From NCBI RefSeq assembly GCF_019039215.1, contig NZ_JAHNZZ010000001.1, positions 1,400,263-1,464,262 on the forward strand: a stretch of 64,000 nucleotides of DNA. Reading direction: 5' to 3'. The position numbers and the translations under genes were made by a program. This document shows, piece by piece, positions 7,903 through 16,909 of the stretch. The notes under the pieces are model-generated. The model was not told the DNA's origin. It did not search any database and worked only from the letters and a program-made list of their open reading frames with translations. This DNA is from Bacillus sp. FJAT-29790 (GTDB taxonomy: Bacteria > Bacillota > Bacilli > Bacillales > Cytobacillaceae). Positions within the stretch are counted from its first letter, which is position 1. Each line of letters opens with the position of its first letter.

Positions 7903-9459
7903 ATGAGTTTATTAAATGTTGAAAAATTGAGCCATACTTTCGGGGATCGAACTTTATTTAAGGATGTTTCTTTTCGGCTGCTGGCTGAAGATCATGTCGG
8001 GCTTGTTGGTGCAAATGGGGTTGGAAAATCGACCTTAATGAATATTATTACTGCTCAATTGATCCATGATTCTGGTCGTGTAGAATGGACACCAACGGTT
8101 CATTATGGATACTTGGATCAGCATACGGTTCTAACACCTGGAAAAACAATGCGAGATGTCTTAAAGGATGCTTTTCTTCCGCTTTTTGAACAGGAAAAGG
8201 CTCTTAATGAAGTGACTTCGAAAATGGCGGAGGCAACACCTGAAGAATTGGAAGAGTTGTTAGAAGAAATGGGGACTATTCAGGATCGTCTAGATGCAGG
8301 CGGCTTTTATTCCCTTGATATTAAAATTGAAGAAGCGGCCCGTGGGCTTGGGTTAGATGCCATCGGATTGGACCGGGACGTTTCCGCATTAAGCGGCGGC
8401 CAGCGTACAAAAGTTTTATTGGCAAAACTGCTTTTAGAACAGCCGCAAGTATTATTGCTTGATGAGCCGACCAACTATTTAGACGTCGAGCACATACGCT
8501 GGCTAACGAACTATTTGAAAGAATACCCATATGCGTTCATGCTAATTTCCCATGATACAGAATTCATGAACCAAGTTTCAAACACGATTTTCCATTTGGA
8601 ATTTTCAAAGCTCACTCGCTATACAGCCAGCTATGATAAATTCCTTGAATTAGCGGAAATCAACAAAAATCAACATATTAATGCGTATGAGAAGCAGAAG
8701 GAATTCATCAAGAAGCAGGAAGATTTCATTGCAAAAAATAAAGCCCGTTATTCAACAACAGGCCGGGCGAAGAGCCGTCAGAAGCAGCTTGATCGCATGG
8801 AAAGAATCGATCGCCCTGAAACAGCAATGAAACCGTCCTTTGAATTTAAAGAGTCCCGTGGCAGCAGCCGTTATGTCTTCGAGGGAAAAGATTTCGAAAT
8901 TGGTTATACGCAAGCCTTACTGCCGAAAATGTCTGTAACAATTGAACGCGGAGAGAAAATCGCGATTGTCGGCTGTAATGGAGTCGGAAAATCGACGCTA
9001 CTTAAAACAATGCTTGGAAAAATCAATCCAATCAGCGGAAAAGTGGAGCGTGGCGACTTCCTCTATCCTTCTTATTTTGAACAAGAAGTTAAAGCAGACA
9101 ATATTACACCGATTGATGATGTTTGGAATGCTTTTCCATCAATGGACCAACACCAAGTTCGGGCCGCTCTTGCGAAATGCGGATTGAAGAATGAACATAT
9201 TTCGCGTCCTCTCAACCAATTAAGCGGTGGCGAGCAGGCAAAAGTCCGCTTATGCAAGCTGCTCATGAACGAAAGCAACTGGCTATTATTTGACGAGCCG
9301 ACAAACCACCTTGATGTCGTTGCTAAAGAAGAATTGAAACGGGCCTTAAAAGCTTATAAAGGAACGATAGTGTTAGTTTGTCACGAACCTGATTTTTATG
9401 AAGATTGGGTAACGAAAGTATGGGATGTTGAAGAATGGTCCCAGCAGCTATCCCACTAA
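7903..9459 (+). CDS. yfmM: ABC-F family ATPase, YfmM-like
   Basis: A 518-aa soluble protein with two ABC ATPase domains and no membrane segment, the ABC-F layout. The first domain has Walker A GANGVGKST (36-44), signature LSGGQ and Walker B VLLLDEPTN; the second has GCNGVGKST, LSGGEQAK and WLLFDEPTN. A charged helical linker (about 245-300, rich in Lys/Gln) joins them. Length and N-terminus match B. subtilis YfmM. ABC-F proteins act on ribosomes, either as translation factors or in antibiotic protection. It is a single-gene unit with its own terminator. The symbol is by resemblance and could be a paralogue. Confidence 0.88.
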   Translation: MSLLNVEKLSHTFGDRTLFKDVSFRLLAEDHVGLVGANGVGKSTLMNIITAQLIHDSGRVEWTPTVHYGYLDQHTVLTPGKTMRDVLKDAFLPLFEQEKALNEVTSKMAEATPEELEELLEEMGTIQDRLDAGGFYSLDIKIEEAARGLGLDAIGLDRDVSALSGGQRTKVLLAKLLLEQPQVLLLDEPTNYLDVEHIRWLTNYLKEYPYAFMLISHDTEFMNQVSNTIFHLEFSKLTRYTASYDKFLELAEINKNQHINAYEKQKEFIKKQEDFIAKNKARYSTTGRAKSRQKQLDRMERIDRPETAMKPSFEFKESRGSSRYVFEGKDFEIGYTQALLPKMSVTIERGEKIAIVGCNGVGKSTLLKTMLGKINPISGKVERGDFLYPSYFEQEVKADNITPIDDVWNAFPSMDQHQVRAALAKCGLKNEHISRPLNQLSGGEQAKVRLCKLLMNESNWLLFDEPTNHLDVVAKEELKRALKAYKGTIVLVCHEPDFYEDWVTKVWDVEEWSQQLSH

Positions 9460-9497
9460 AATGCGAATACCCTACTTATTTAAAAAGTAGAAAAATG

Positions 9498-9539
9498 AAA
9501 AGAAAGGTCAGAATATTAATCTGCCTTTCTTTTGTTTTT
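9498..9539 (+). terminator. Terminator after the ABC-F gene
   Basis: AAAAGAAAGG-T-CAGA pairs with TCTG-CCTTTCTTTT (one bulge) and is followed by a T-rich tail. It sits 40 bases after the stop codon. Confidence 0.75.
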
Positions 9540-9722
9540 CTATTAAAAGTTTCACTTTGACACGTGTGATCAAAATTCGACATTTTTTTCAGATCCCGTA
9601 CAAAGGTATGCTATTAGTGTATAATAAAAGAGCCCGATATAATTGAAATTAACTATTGAATGTAAGCGTTTTTAATAAGTGATTTATGGGAAATATTACT
9701 TACTATATAATATTCAACTTTG

Positions 9723-9750
9723 TTTCACTTTAATTGGCAAAGCTTATACT
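9723..9750 (+). promoter_or_regulatory. Probable promoter of the degV-type gene
   Basis: TTTCAC and TATACT are 16 bases apart, 33 bases before the ATG. A GTTTTT / GGGAAA pair about 14 bases apart near 9668-9695 could alternatively be a sigma-B type promoter, but its fit is weaker. Confidence 0.4.
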
Positions 9751-9782
9751 GGGTAAATATTTAATAAAGGACTAATACATAC

Positions 9783-10673
9783 ATGACTAAAAAAAAGATT
9801 GCCTGGATTACAGATAGCACTGCTTTTATCACTGATGAATTATCGAATCACCCCGATGTTTATGTCATTCCCCTTTCCATCACATTTGGAGAAGAAACAT
9901 TCGAAGATGGCGTTGAGTTAAATACGGACCAGTTATATGCGCGGATTCGTTCGCAAAAAGAAATCCCAAAAACCTCCCAGCCATCTGCAGGAAGATTCGC
10001 TGAACTTTTTGAACAATTAAAGGATAAATACGAATCCGCGATTGCTGTTCATGTATCAGGCAAATTAAGCGGGACATTAAATAGTTGTTTGGCTGGAGCA
10101 GAGCTTGCGGGATTCCCGGTAGAAACCGTCGATTCGAAATCGATGTCTTATGCGATTACGACTTTAATTAATAAAGGCCAAATGCTTTCTGATAATGAGA
10201 TGCCTTATACTAAAATAGCTGAAATCCTTCAGGAGGAAGCAGATAAATCCGAAAACTATATTTTGCTTGGCAATCTGGAGCAATTTTACAAAGGCGGCAG
10301 AATGTCGGGAACACAATATTTGCTCGGCAGCATTCTTAAAATAAAGCCAATCATCCGGATTAACAGGAATGGTGAATTTGAGCTTTTTGATAAGGTACGT
10401 TCTGAGAAAAAGGCTGTAAAGCGCATGTTAGAATTACTTGGAGAATCCTATAAAAAAAATGCTATTTTACAAGTTCAAATCATGCATGGAAATGTACATA
10501 CAAAAGCTGAGGAACTAGCAAAAGAAATTAAAACAATATTTCCGAGCATCGGGATTTTTATTGGTGAAATCAGCTCAACCATCGCGGCTCATGCCGGGGA
10601 AGGCACTGTTGCTATTTTATGGCAAAACGAACAATATGAAACTTCCTCCCTCTTACTGCCCGTAAATCTGTGA
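9783..10673 (+). CDS. DegV family fatty-acid-binding protein
   Basis: A 296-aa DegV-fold protein. The N-terminal KIAWITDSTAFI strand, the TSQPSAGRF motif around residues 65-72 and SGTLNS near 94-99 are typical of this family, which binds a fatty acid in a deep pocket; some members (FakB) hand fatty acids to the kinase FakA for phosphorylation. No FakA gene is nearby. It is a single gene, with a promoter about 30 bases upstream and a strong bidirectional terminator downstream. Which of several B. subtilis DegV proteins it matches cannot be settled by eye. Confidence 0.88.
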   Translation: MTKKKIAWITDSTAFITDELSNHPDVYVIPLSITFGEETFEDGVELNTDQLYARIRSQKEIPKTSQPSAGRFAELFEQLKDKYESAIAVHVSGKLSGTLNSCLAGAELAGFPVETVDSKSMSYAITTLINKGQMLSDNEMPYTKIAEILQEEADKSENYILLGNLEQFYKGGRMSGTQYLLGSILKIKPIIRINRNGEFELFDKVRSEKKAVKRMLELLGESYKKNAILQVQIMHGNVHTKAEELAKEIKTIFPSIGIFIGEISSTIAAHAGEGTVAILWQNEQYETSSLLLPVNL

Positions 10674-10737
10674 TCAATAAAATGGTGGAAGATTGCCCCT
10701 ATATATTATAAAAAAACTACCGCAATAGCGACTCATA

Positions 10738-10766
10738 AAAAAGCATTGGTTAAACCAATGCTTTTT
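10738..10766. terminator. Bidirectional terminator between convergent genes
   Basis: AAAAAGCATTGG and CCAATGCTTTTT pair around a TTAAA loop with A and T tails on both sides. It serves the degV-type gene on the plus strand and the 127-aa gene on the minus strand. Confidence 0.85.
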
Positions 10767-10772
10767 CTAATA

Positions 10773-11156
10773 TCATTTGTTCCAAATCGTTTTGCTTTGT
10801 TTGGCTTTTCCTTGTAAAACGACTTTATTTACATCTGAGAAATTATCATTGATAACAATGTTCTCAGTGACAAATGACTGTCCTAATCGGTTAACTAGTG
10901 TTCCTCCTCTAAGTTTTATATACACAGTTTTATCTTTCACATAATAGTCAAAGCCGCTGATCGTTTTTGCGCTGTTTGGATTAAAAGCATGAATCATAAT
11001 GGTCTCGTTTGAAACATCTACATTATTTATTCTTAGCCAGTTTACATCTTGAGTCGTTCCTCGAACAAAGAACATATAAACTCCCAATGCAACTGCTAAA
11101 GCAATAACACCTACTAATTTAATTTTAAAATTCGACTTTTTATGCTCATTTTTCAA
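10773..11156 (-). CDS. Hypothetical membrane-anchored protein, 127 aa
   Basis: A small protein with a basic cytoplasmic N-terminus (MKNEHKKSNFKIK), one membrane segment at about residues 13-31 (LVGVIALAVALGVYMFFV) and an extracytoplasmic domain of about 95 residues rich in beta-strand residues. There is no lipobox, so the segment is probably an anchor rather than a cleaved signal. I recognise no family. It lies 90 bases downstream of hmgA on the same strand but its character does not suggest a role in that pathway. Confidence 0.75.
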   Translation of the reverse strand: MKNEHKKSNFKIKLVGVIALAVALGVYMFFVRGTTQDVNWLRINNVDVSNETIMIHAFNPNSAKTISGFDYYVKDKTVYIKLRGGTLVNRLGQSFVTENIVINDNFSDVNKVVLQGKAKQSKTIWNK

Positions 11157-11247
11157 ATATCGCCTTCCTCCTTATCTGTACCCTTCAGTTATATATTAAC
11201 GGAAAATAAGGAAGATTCAAATATCACTAATTGAAAGTGCACCTCTA

Positions 11248-12402
11248 TTAACCCACCCAAGTATACATATATTTCTCGTCTTCAATCACTTTAGCCTGCT
11301 TTACAATTTTGAGCGGCTTGAACGTGTCGATCATGACGGCTAGCTCGAGGGTTTCTTTTTTTCCGATGCTTGCTTCCGTTGTTCCGGGATGGGGGCCATG
11401 GGGAATTCCGCTTGGATGCAGGGTGATGGATTCTTTTTTTATCCCCTTTCGGCTCATAAAATTTCCTTCTACATAGTAAAGTAGCTCGTCGCTGTTTACA
11501 TTGCTGTGGGTATATGGCGCAGGAATTGACTGTGGGTGGTAATCAAACATTCTTGGTACAAAGGAACAGACAACGAAATTATGGCCTTCAAATGTTTGGT
11601 GGACTGGAGGCGGTTGATGAACTCTGCCCGTAATCGGTTCAAAATCTTCTATATTGAATGCCCACGGATATAAAAAGCCATCCCATCCTACTACATCAAG
11701 TGGATGATGATTCAGAACATGAGAATGAAGATGGCCTCTCGTTTTTGTGATGACCTCAAACTCACCCTTCTGATCAAAAGTTTCTAATGTATCAGGACCG
11801 CGAATATCCCGCTCACAAAAAGGGCTATGTTCGAGTAACTGGCCGTACTCATTCCGATATCTCCTCGGCGTTGTTATTTGGCTAAACGATTCAACAATCA
11901 ACGCTTTCGTCCTTTCGCCTTCATTTGGAATCACCCGAAAAATCGTGCCGATCGGGATAATGATATAATCTCCAGGCCGGTAAGCAAGCGTTCCAAACAT
12001 TGTTTCGATTCGGCCTGTTCCATAATGAATAAAAAGCATTTCATCGCCATCGCCGTTTCGATAAAAACTTCTCATTGGCTCATTTATATTCGCTGTGCCG
12101 ATAAGCAAATCGTCATTTCCTAATAAATACTCCCTTGCCTCCAGTGCATTCCCTTTTTTCTGAATCCTGTCAGTTAAGAGATGACGATGCTTCAACGATT
12201 CTTGTTCCTCATATTCTGGCAAATACGACCCGAGTAATTCCGTCCTTGCCACTTCTGTCGGCATATAATAATGATAGAGAATCGACTGCGTTCCAGAAAA
12301 ACCCTTCGTCCCCATCACTTGTTCTCTGAATAGACTGCCATCATCTTTCTTAAACATCGTATGGCGCTTATGCGGGATTTTCCCAAGTTGCCGATAAAAC
12401 AT
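11248..12402 (-). CDS. hmgA: Homogentisate 1,2-dioxygenase
   Basis: A cupin-fold ring-cleaving dioxygenase of 384 aa that opens homogentisate to maleylacetoacetate. Candidate iron ligands are visible as His299 with Glu306 (or Asp305) in YTHSNVNSDELLYYV and a histidine of the HGPH motif (335-338). The sequence is shorter than the roughly 430-445 aa human and proteobacterial enzymes but typical of the short Gram-positive form. It is the last gene of a three-gene unit with the FAH-family hydrolase (13 bases upstream) and the flavin reductase, and acts after HPPD encoded at 14129-15247. Confidence 0.92.
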   Translation of the reverse strand: MFYRQLGKIPHKRHTMFKKDDGSLFREQVMGTKGFSGTQSILYHYYMPTEVARTELLGSYLPEYEEQESLKHRHLLTDRIQKKGNALEAREYLLGNDDLLIGTANINEPMRSFYRNGDGDEMLFIHYGTGRIETMFGTLAYRPGDYIIIPIGTIFRVIPNEGERTKALIVESFSQITTPRRYRNEYGQLLEHSPFCERDIRGPDTLETFDQKGEFEVITKTRGHLHSHVLNHHPLDVVGWDGFLYPWAFNIEDFEPITGRVHQPPPVHQTFEGHNFVVCSFVPRMFDYHPQSIPAPYTHSNVNSDELLYYVEGNFMSRKGIKKESITLHPSGIPHGPHPGTTEASIGKKETLELAVMIDTFKPLKIVKQAKVIEDEKYMYTWVG

Positions 12403-12415
12403 CTCCCCACCTCCC

Positions 12416-13318
12416 TTATTTAATCGTATTTTTTAATGTCCCGAGCGCCGTAATTTCTAGCTCCACCTCGTCTCCCGGCTCAAGCCAGCGATGAACATCT
12501 GTTCCGAGCTCTAAAATACAGCCACTCCCAACTGTCCCTGACCCGATTAATTCGCCAGGATATAAAGTGACACCATCTGAGGCCCGCGCAATCATTTCTC
12601 CAAATGAATAATAGATATCCTTCATATTCCCTTCAGAAAGAAGAACCCCATTAATTTTGGCAGTCATCTTTAAGTCATAGAAGTTTTCAACCCGGAAGAT
12701 TTCCAGCTCATCCTTCGTCAATAGATAAGGACCGATGGATGTCGCAAAATCCTTTCCTTTTGCAGGGCCGAGCCCAACTTTCATTTCTTTTCTTTGTAAA
12801 TCTCTTGCACTCCAGTCATTCAAAATGCAGTAACCGAAAATATATTCATCGGCATTTTCCGCTTTGATATTCTTTCCTTCCTTCCCGATCACACAGGCAA
12901 TTTCCAATTCATAATCAAGCCACTCGCATGTTTCTGGGCGAACAATTTCATCACATGGCCCTTTAATCGCCAAGTGATTGGAAAAATAAAATACAGGAAT
13001 ATCGTACCATTCTTGAATCATATCCAAGCCGCGGTTTTCTCTTGCTGTTTTCACATGTTCCTCAAAGGCATAAAAATCCCTAAAACTTCTTGGGTTTGAA
13101 AGTGGAGCTTTTAAAAGAACCTCTTTTATTGGATATACTCCTTTGTCTGTCAAAGTTAATGTTTGCGACAAATAAAAAGCTTGGTTTTCTAGGAATGAAA
13201 GTATATCTTTTGGCAATACACCATTTGAAGCTTCGTGCATATCGACGACGTATCGTTCATTTTTTATCCAACCTGCTCGAACTGTTCCATCCTTTTTTTG
13301 AAAAGTAATGAATTTCAT
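12416..13318 (-). CDS. Fumarylacetoacetase-family hydrolase
   Basis: A 300-aa member of the FAH superfamily. The metal-binding core is recognisable: WLDYELEIACVIGKEG, then GYCILNDWSARDLQRKE and GPAKGKDFATSIGPYL. Next to hmgA the natural role is hydrolysis of fumarylacetoacetate to fumarate and acetoacetate. The superfamily also contains fumarylpyruvate hydrolases and oxaloacetate decarboxylases, so context decides the call. Its ribosome binding site GAGGTG lies in the end of the flavin reductase gene four bases away, indicating translational coupling. No maleylacetoacetate isomerase gene is seen in the window. Confidence 0.85.
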   Translation of the reverse strand: MKFITFQKKDGTVRAGWIKNERYVVDMHEASNGVLPKDILSFLENQAFYLSQTLTLTDKGVYPIKEVLLKAPLSNPRSFRDFYAFEEHVKTARENRGLDMIQEWYDIPVFYFSNHLAIKGPCDEIVRPETCEWLDYELEIACVIGKEGKNIKAENADEYIFGYCILNDWSARDLQRKEMKVGLGPAKGKDFATSIGPYLLTKDELEIFRVENFYDLKMTAKINGVLLSEGNMKDIYYSFGEMIARASDGVTLYPGELIGSGTVGSGCILELGTDVHRWLEPGDEVELEITALGTLKNTIK

Positions 13319-13322
13319 CGCA

Positions 13323-13943
13323 TCACCTCGGCTCCTTTTTTCGAATTAATTCAAAGACATCCGCCAATGGCTTCGTATACATTTGTCCAGCCAGACGTCC
13401 AACTGGTTTCAGCTTTTCGGTATTGATCCTACCTTTCTCGTAAAGCTCTTCAGCAATATGGACATGTTCAACTTTACCAATAACAAGGCTGCCTGCACCT
13501 GCTTGTTCCCCGAAATGAAGCACTTGATGGAGTTTACATTCAAGATGGATTTTTGATTCTTTCACTCTCGGTGCACGTACCGTTTGACTGCTTTCTTTTG
13601 TAAGACTTGCAAACTCTAGCTCGTCAATGGAGGCTGGAAATTCAATTGCACAGGTATTCATTTTTTCTATAAAATCCTCGCTGACGATATTAATGACAAA
13701 CTCCTTTGTCGCTTCAATATTAGCAAGCGTATCCTTTTTATTTCCATCCGTCCCTCTTCTCATTGGCGAAAAGCAAATGAGCATTGGTTCAGCACAAATG
13801 GCTGTAAAAAAACTAAATGGCGCCGCATTCCCAATCCCGTTTTCATCGATTGTTGTCACAAATGCGATCGGACGCGGCAAGATAGAACCAACTAATAATT
13901 TATATGCCTCTCGCCATTCAAGGTTTTCCGGGTTTATTTCCAT
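13323..13943 (-). CDS. Flavin reductase-like FMN-binding protein
   Basis: A 206-aa protein with the flavin reductase-like split-barrel domain: SILPRPIAFVTTIDENGIGNAAPFSFF near the N-terminus and GRLAGQMYTKP near the C-terminus. Such proteins bind FMN and either supply reduced flavin to an oxygenase or act as oxidoreductases. It is the first gene of the unit with the FAH hydrolase and hmgA; its exact job there is not clear from sequence. I chose the ATG that follows GGCGGTG; an in-frame GTG eight codons upstream has no ribosome binding site. An inverted pair CGTAAG/CTTACG at 14020-14062 flanks a TATACT in the leader and may be an operator. Confidence 0.82.
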   Translation of the reverse strand: MEINPENLEWREAYKLLVGSILPRPIAFVTTIDENGIGNAAPFSFFTAICAEPMLICFSPMRRGTDGNKKDTLANIEATKEFVINIVSEDFIEKMNTCAIEFPASIDELEFASLTKESSQTVRAPRVKESKIHLECKLHQVLHFGEQAGAGSLVIGKVEHVHIAEELYEKGRINTEKLKPVGRLAGQMYTKPLADVFELIRKKEPR

Positions 13944-14128
13944 GCTATAGACACCGCCCTCTCGCACAACGTAAATTGCATATGAATCTATTTTTTTTCA
14001 GGAGGTTTGGATATATTTACGTAAGGTGCTAGTATACTCATAAAATTACAAACATACTTACGAAACTTATATTTATCTCTTAAGGTATCTAATTTATCCT
14101 GACAGCAACAAAGTTTGGAAGAATAATA

Positions 14129-15247
14129 TTATAAATTTCCACGTCTTGCCTGCTCACGTTCAATTGATTCAAATAGGGCTTTGAAGTTTCCTTCGCCAAA
14201 TCCTCGTGCGCCTTTTCGCTGAATGACTTCAAGAAATAGGGTTGGTCTGTCTACAACTGGTTTCGTAAAAATTTGCAGCAAATAACCTTCGTCATCACGG
14301 TCTACTAAAATACTAAGTTCTTTCAGTTTTTCGATTTCCTCATCAATTTTTCCGACCCGTTCAGATAAGGCATCATCATAATAAGAGGCTGGCGTTTTTA
14401 AAAACTCAACCCCATTTTTCTTAAGGATGCTGACTGTATTTACTATATCTTCAGTCAAAATGGCAAGATGCTGAACACCGGGGCCATTATAAAATTCAAG
14501 ATATTCTTGAATTTGGGATTTTCTTTTTCCTTCAGCTGGCTCATTAATCGGGAATTTGATCCTGCCGCCATTGTGCATGACCTTTGACATGAGGGCTGAG
14601 TATTCGGTGCTAATATCCTTATCTGTAAAATGTGTCATTTCTATAAAACCCATGACATTCGCATAATAATTGACCCATTCTTCCATGCTTTCAACATTGC
14701 CGACAACGTGATCAATCCCAATGAAACCAGCATCTTCAAAAGGAATTGACATTTTCTGCGGTTCATATCCAGGCATAAAGATTCCACGATAGTCATTTCG
14801 TTCAACTAATGTGTGAATCGTATCCCCATATGTGCCAATCACCGCCTTTTTTACCGTCCCATGCTGATCTTTTATTTCGGCAGGAGGTGAAATGGCAATG
14901 GCGCCTCTTGATACAGCTTCTGTATACGCCTTTTCTACATCATCGACAGTTAAGGCAACATCTTTCACCCCATCCCCATGTTTTTTAACAAACGATGCCA
15001 CGCTGCTGTTTTCTGTTAAGGAACCTGTTATCACAATGCGGATCTTTCGCTGCTGAAGAACATAGGACACTGTTTCCCTGTTGCCTGTTTCAAGTCCTGA
15101 ATACGCGACAAGATTAAAGCCAAAAGAAGAGCAAAAATAATGGCAAGACTGCTTTGCGTTGCCAGAATAAATTTCTAAATAATCCACTTCTTTAACTGGA
15201 AAAAAGTCTTCAACATTTTGCTGTTTCGCACTCTTTTTCTCTTTCAT
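14129..15247 (-). CDS. hppD: 4-hydroxyphenylpyruvate dioxygenase
   Basis: A 372-aa enzyme with two vicinal-oxygen-chelate modules: VDYLEIYSGNAKQSCHYF at 21-38 and the catalytic module from about 176. The three iron ligands are visible as His180 (GIDHVVGNV), His260 (GVQHLAILT) and Glu340 (FLEVIQRKGARGFGEGNF). It converts 4-hydroxyphenylpyruvate to homogentisate, feeding hmgA. A very good AGGAGGAG site precedes the ATG. It lies between the homogentisate genes and the 2-oxoacid dehydrogenase operon, with about 185-220 bases on each side, and probably has its own promoter. Confidence 0.95.
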   Translation of the reverse strand: MKEKKSAKQQNVEDFFPVKEVDYLEIYSGNAKQSCHYFCSSFGFNLVAYSGLETGNRETVSYVLQQRKIRIVITGSLTENSSVASFVKKHGDGVKDVALTVDDVEKAYTEAVSRGAIAISPPAEIKDQHGTVKKAVIGTYGDTIHTLVERNDYRGIFMPGYEPQKMSIPFEDAGFIGIDHVVGNVESMEEWVNYYANVMGFIEMTHFTDKDISTEYSALMSKVMHNGGRIKFPINEPAEGKRKSQIQEYLEFYNGPGVQHLAILTEDIVNTVSILKKNGVEFLKTPASYYDDALSERVGKIDEEIEKLKELSILVDRDDEGYLLQIFTKPVVDRPTLFLEVIQRKGARGFGEGNFKALFESIEREQARRGNL

Positions 15248-15469
15248 ACAAACTCCTCCTCAATAATATAGTTAATATTCAGAATTAATAATATATTAAA
15301 TATAAAAATGTTCTCAAGAGTGTAAATTGAAGCTATAATGCACTTCTGCATTAAAGTGAATTTATTTAAAGTCAAAGTAAATCCTTTATTCTGTCACCTG
15401 ATTTTTTTGCCGATAGGGTTAAATTGATTTGAAGTAAAAAGAAAAACGGGAATGAGGTATCACTTAATT

Positions 15470-16909
15470 TCAAACGTTAAATCTTTCCTTTTTCAAATTA
15501 GGAGTCAGATGGATGGCCTGATTTTTAAGAGCTTCGACTGCTTCGAGCAGTGCTTCGTTGATGCTTGGATGCGGATATAACGGAAAAAGCAAATCCTCGT
15601 CCCTTGCAATCATTTCTAAAGATAAAATGCCGCTCGAAATTAATTCAATCGCTCCATCGCCAATCATGTGCATGCCTAATAAAAGTTTGCTTTTCTTGTC
15701 AAAAATGACTTTAATGAATCCATCTTTTTTGCCAATAAGCCCGGCGTATCCATTATTTGAGAGTGGAAATTGACCAATTTCAACTTCATAACCGTGCGCG
15801 AAAGCTTCTTGTTCCGTTAGACCGGCACTTGCGATTGGCGGCCTTGTATGGGCAACAGCCGGTATAAAGCGAAAATCTGCTTCAGCCCCTATGCCAGCGA
15901 TAGCTTCAGCAGCAACTTTCCCCTGTTTCATCGCTTTAACCGCTAATACCGGTCCCTCTGTCACATCGCCTATGGCAAAGATATTCGAGCAAGTAGTTTG
16001 GCACTGCTTATTCACTTTAATAAAACCGCTCTCCGTCGTTTCAATTCCGATTCGATCCATTCCTATATTTTCGATGTTCGGCTTCGCAAAGGATGAAGTA
16101 AATAAATGGGTCCCAGTTATTGTTTCTATCCGATTCCTATTTTGAAGAATTATCGTGACAGCTTTTTCATCAGAATATGCCTTTGAAATCGAGGCGTTCC
16201 TAATTACTTGAATCTGATTCTTTTTAAAAACCCTTTTTAATTCGCGGTTAATAGACAAATCGTAATCAAAATCATCCTTACTGTTATCAAGGATGAGTGT
16301 AACTTGAGATCCGAGAGCTTCAAAAGCCATAGACATTTCGAGCGCAATATAGTCGCTGCCATAAACGAAGAGATTTTCAGGGATCAAATCAAGACTCGTA
16401 ATCGACCAGGAATCGAGGATTCGCTTATTGTCTACTTTGATTCCTTCAGGTGCTTGCGGGGAACTCCCAGTGGCGATAATCGCGTGCTTAAAACGATAGA
16501 CATTATACTGGTCCCCGTTTTCGACACCGACTTTATTTTCCGAAAGAAAAAAAGCTGCTCCTTTGATCATTTCAACTTTATTTGCGGTACATAATAACTG
16601 AACACTTTCGCGCAGCTTTTTGATCGTTTTATGTTTATATTCGGTGAATGTGTTCATATTAAAAGTGACATTTTTGCTTTCTATGCCAATGTTCTCGGAT
16701 TCCCGTATCGATGCAAATTTTTCTGCTCCATGCGTAATGATTTTTGATGGAATACACCCTTTATTTAAGCAAACACCGCCCCATTGATCTTTTTCAATTA
16801 ATGTGACTGATTGACCAAGCTGTGCTGCGCGGATGGCGGCATGGTACCCGCCAGGCCCCCCCCCGATGATGATGAGATCGCGTTCGTGTGCAAGCTCGCC
16901 AACAACCAT
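15470..16909 (-). CDS. Dihydrolipoyl dehydrogenase, E3 subunit
   Basis: A 479-aa flavoprotein disulfide reductase. FAD motif GGGPGGYHAAIRA at 16-28, redox-active Cys47 and Cys52 in GGVCLNKGC, an NAD-binding central domain, the second FAD motif TCSNIFAIGDV, and the C-terminal His-Glu pair in YPHPSINEALLEAVE. It reoxidises the lipoyl groups of the E2 encoded directly upstream. The E2 stop codon and this ATG are adjacent (TAAATG), so translation is coupled. It belongs to this operon's dedicated complex and is probably separate from the housekeeping pyruvate dehydrogenase E3. Confidence 0.92.
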   Translation of the reverse strand: MVVGELAHERDLIIIGGGPGGYHAAIRAAQLGQSVTLIEKDQWGGVCLNKGCIPSKIITHGAEKFASIRESENIGIESKNVTFNMNTFTEYKHKTIKKLRESVQLLCTANKVEMIKGAAFFLSENKVGVENGDQYNVYRFKHAIIATGSSPQAPEGIKVDNKRILDSWSITSLDLIPENLFVYGSDYIALEMSMAFEALGSQVTLILDNSKDDFDYDLSINRELKRVFKKNQIQVIRNASISKAYSDEKAVTIILQNRNRIETITGTHLFTSSFAKPNIENIGMDRIGIETTESGFIKVNKQCQTTCSNIFAIGDVTEGPVLAVKAMKQGKVAAEAIAGIGAEADFRFIPAVAHTRPPIASAGLTEQEAFAHGYEVEIGQFPLSNNGYAGLIGKKDGFIKVIFDKKSKLLLGMHMIGDGAIELISSGILSLEMIARDEDLLFPLYPHPSINEALLEAVEALKNQAIHLTPNLKKERFNV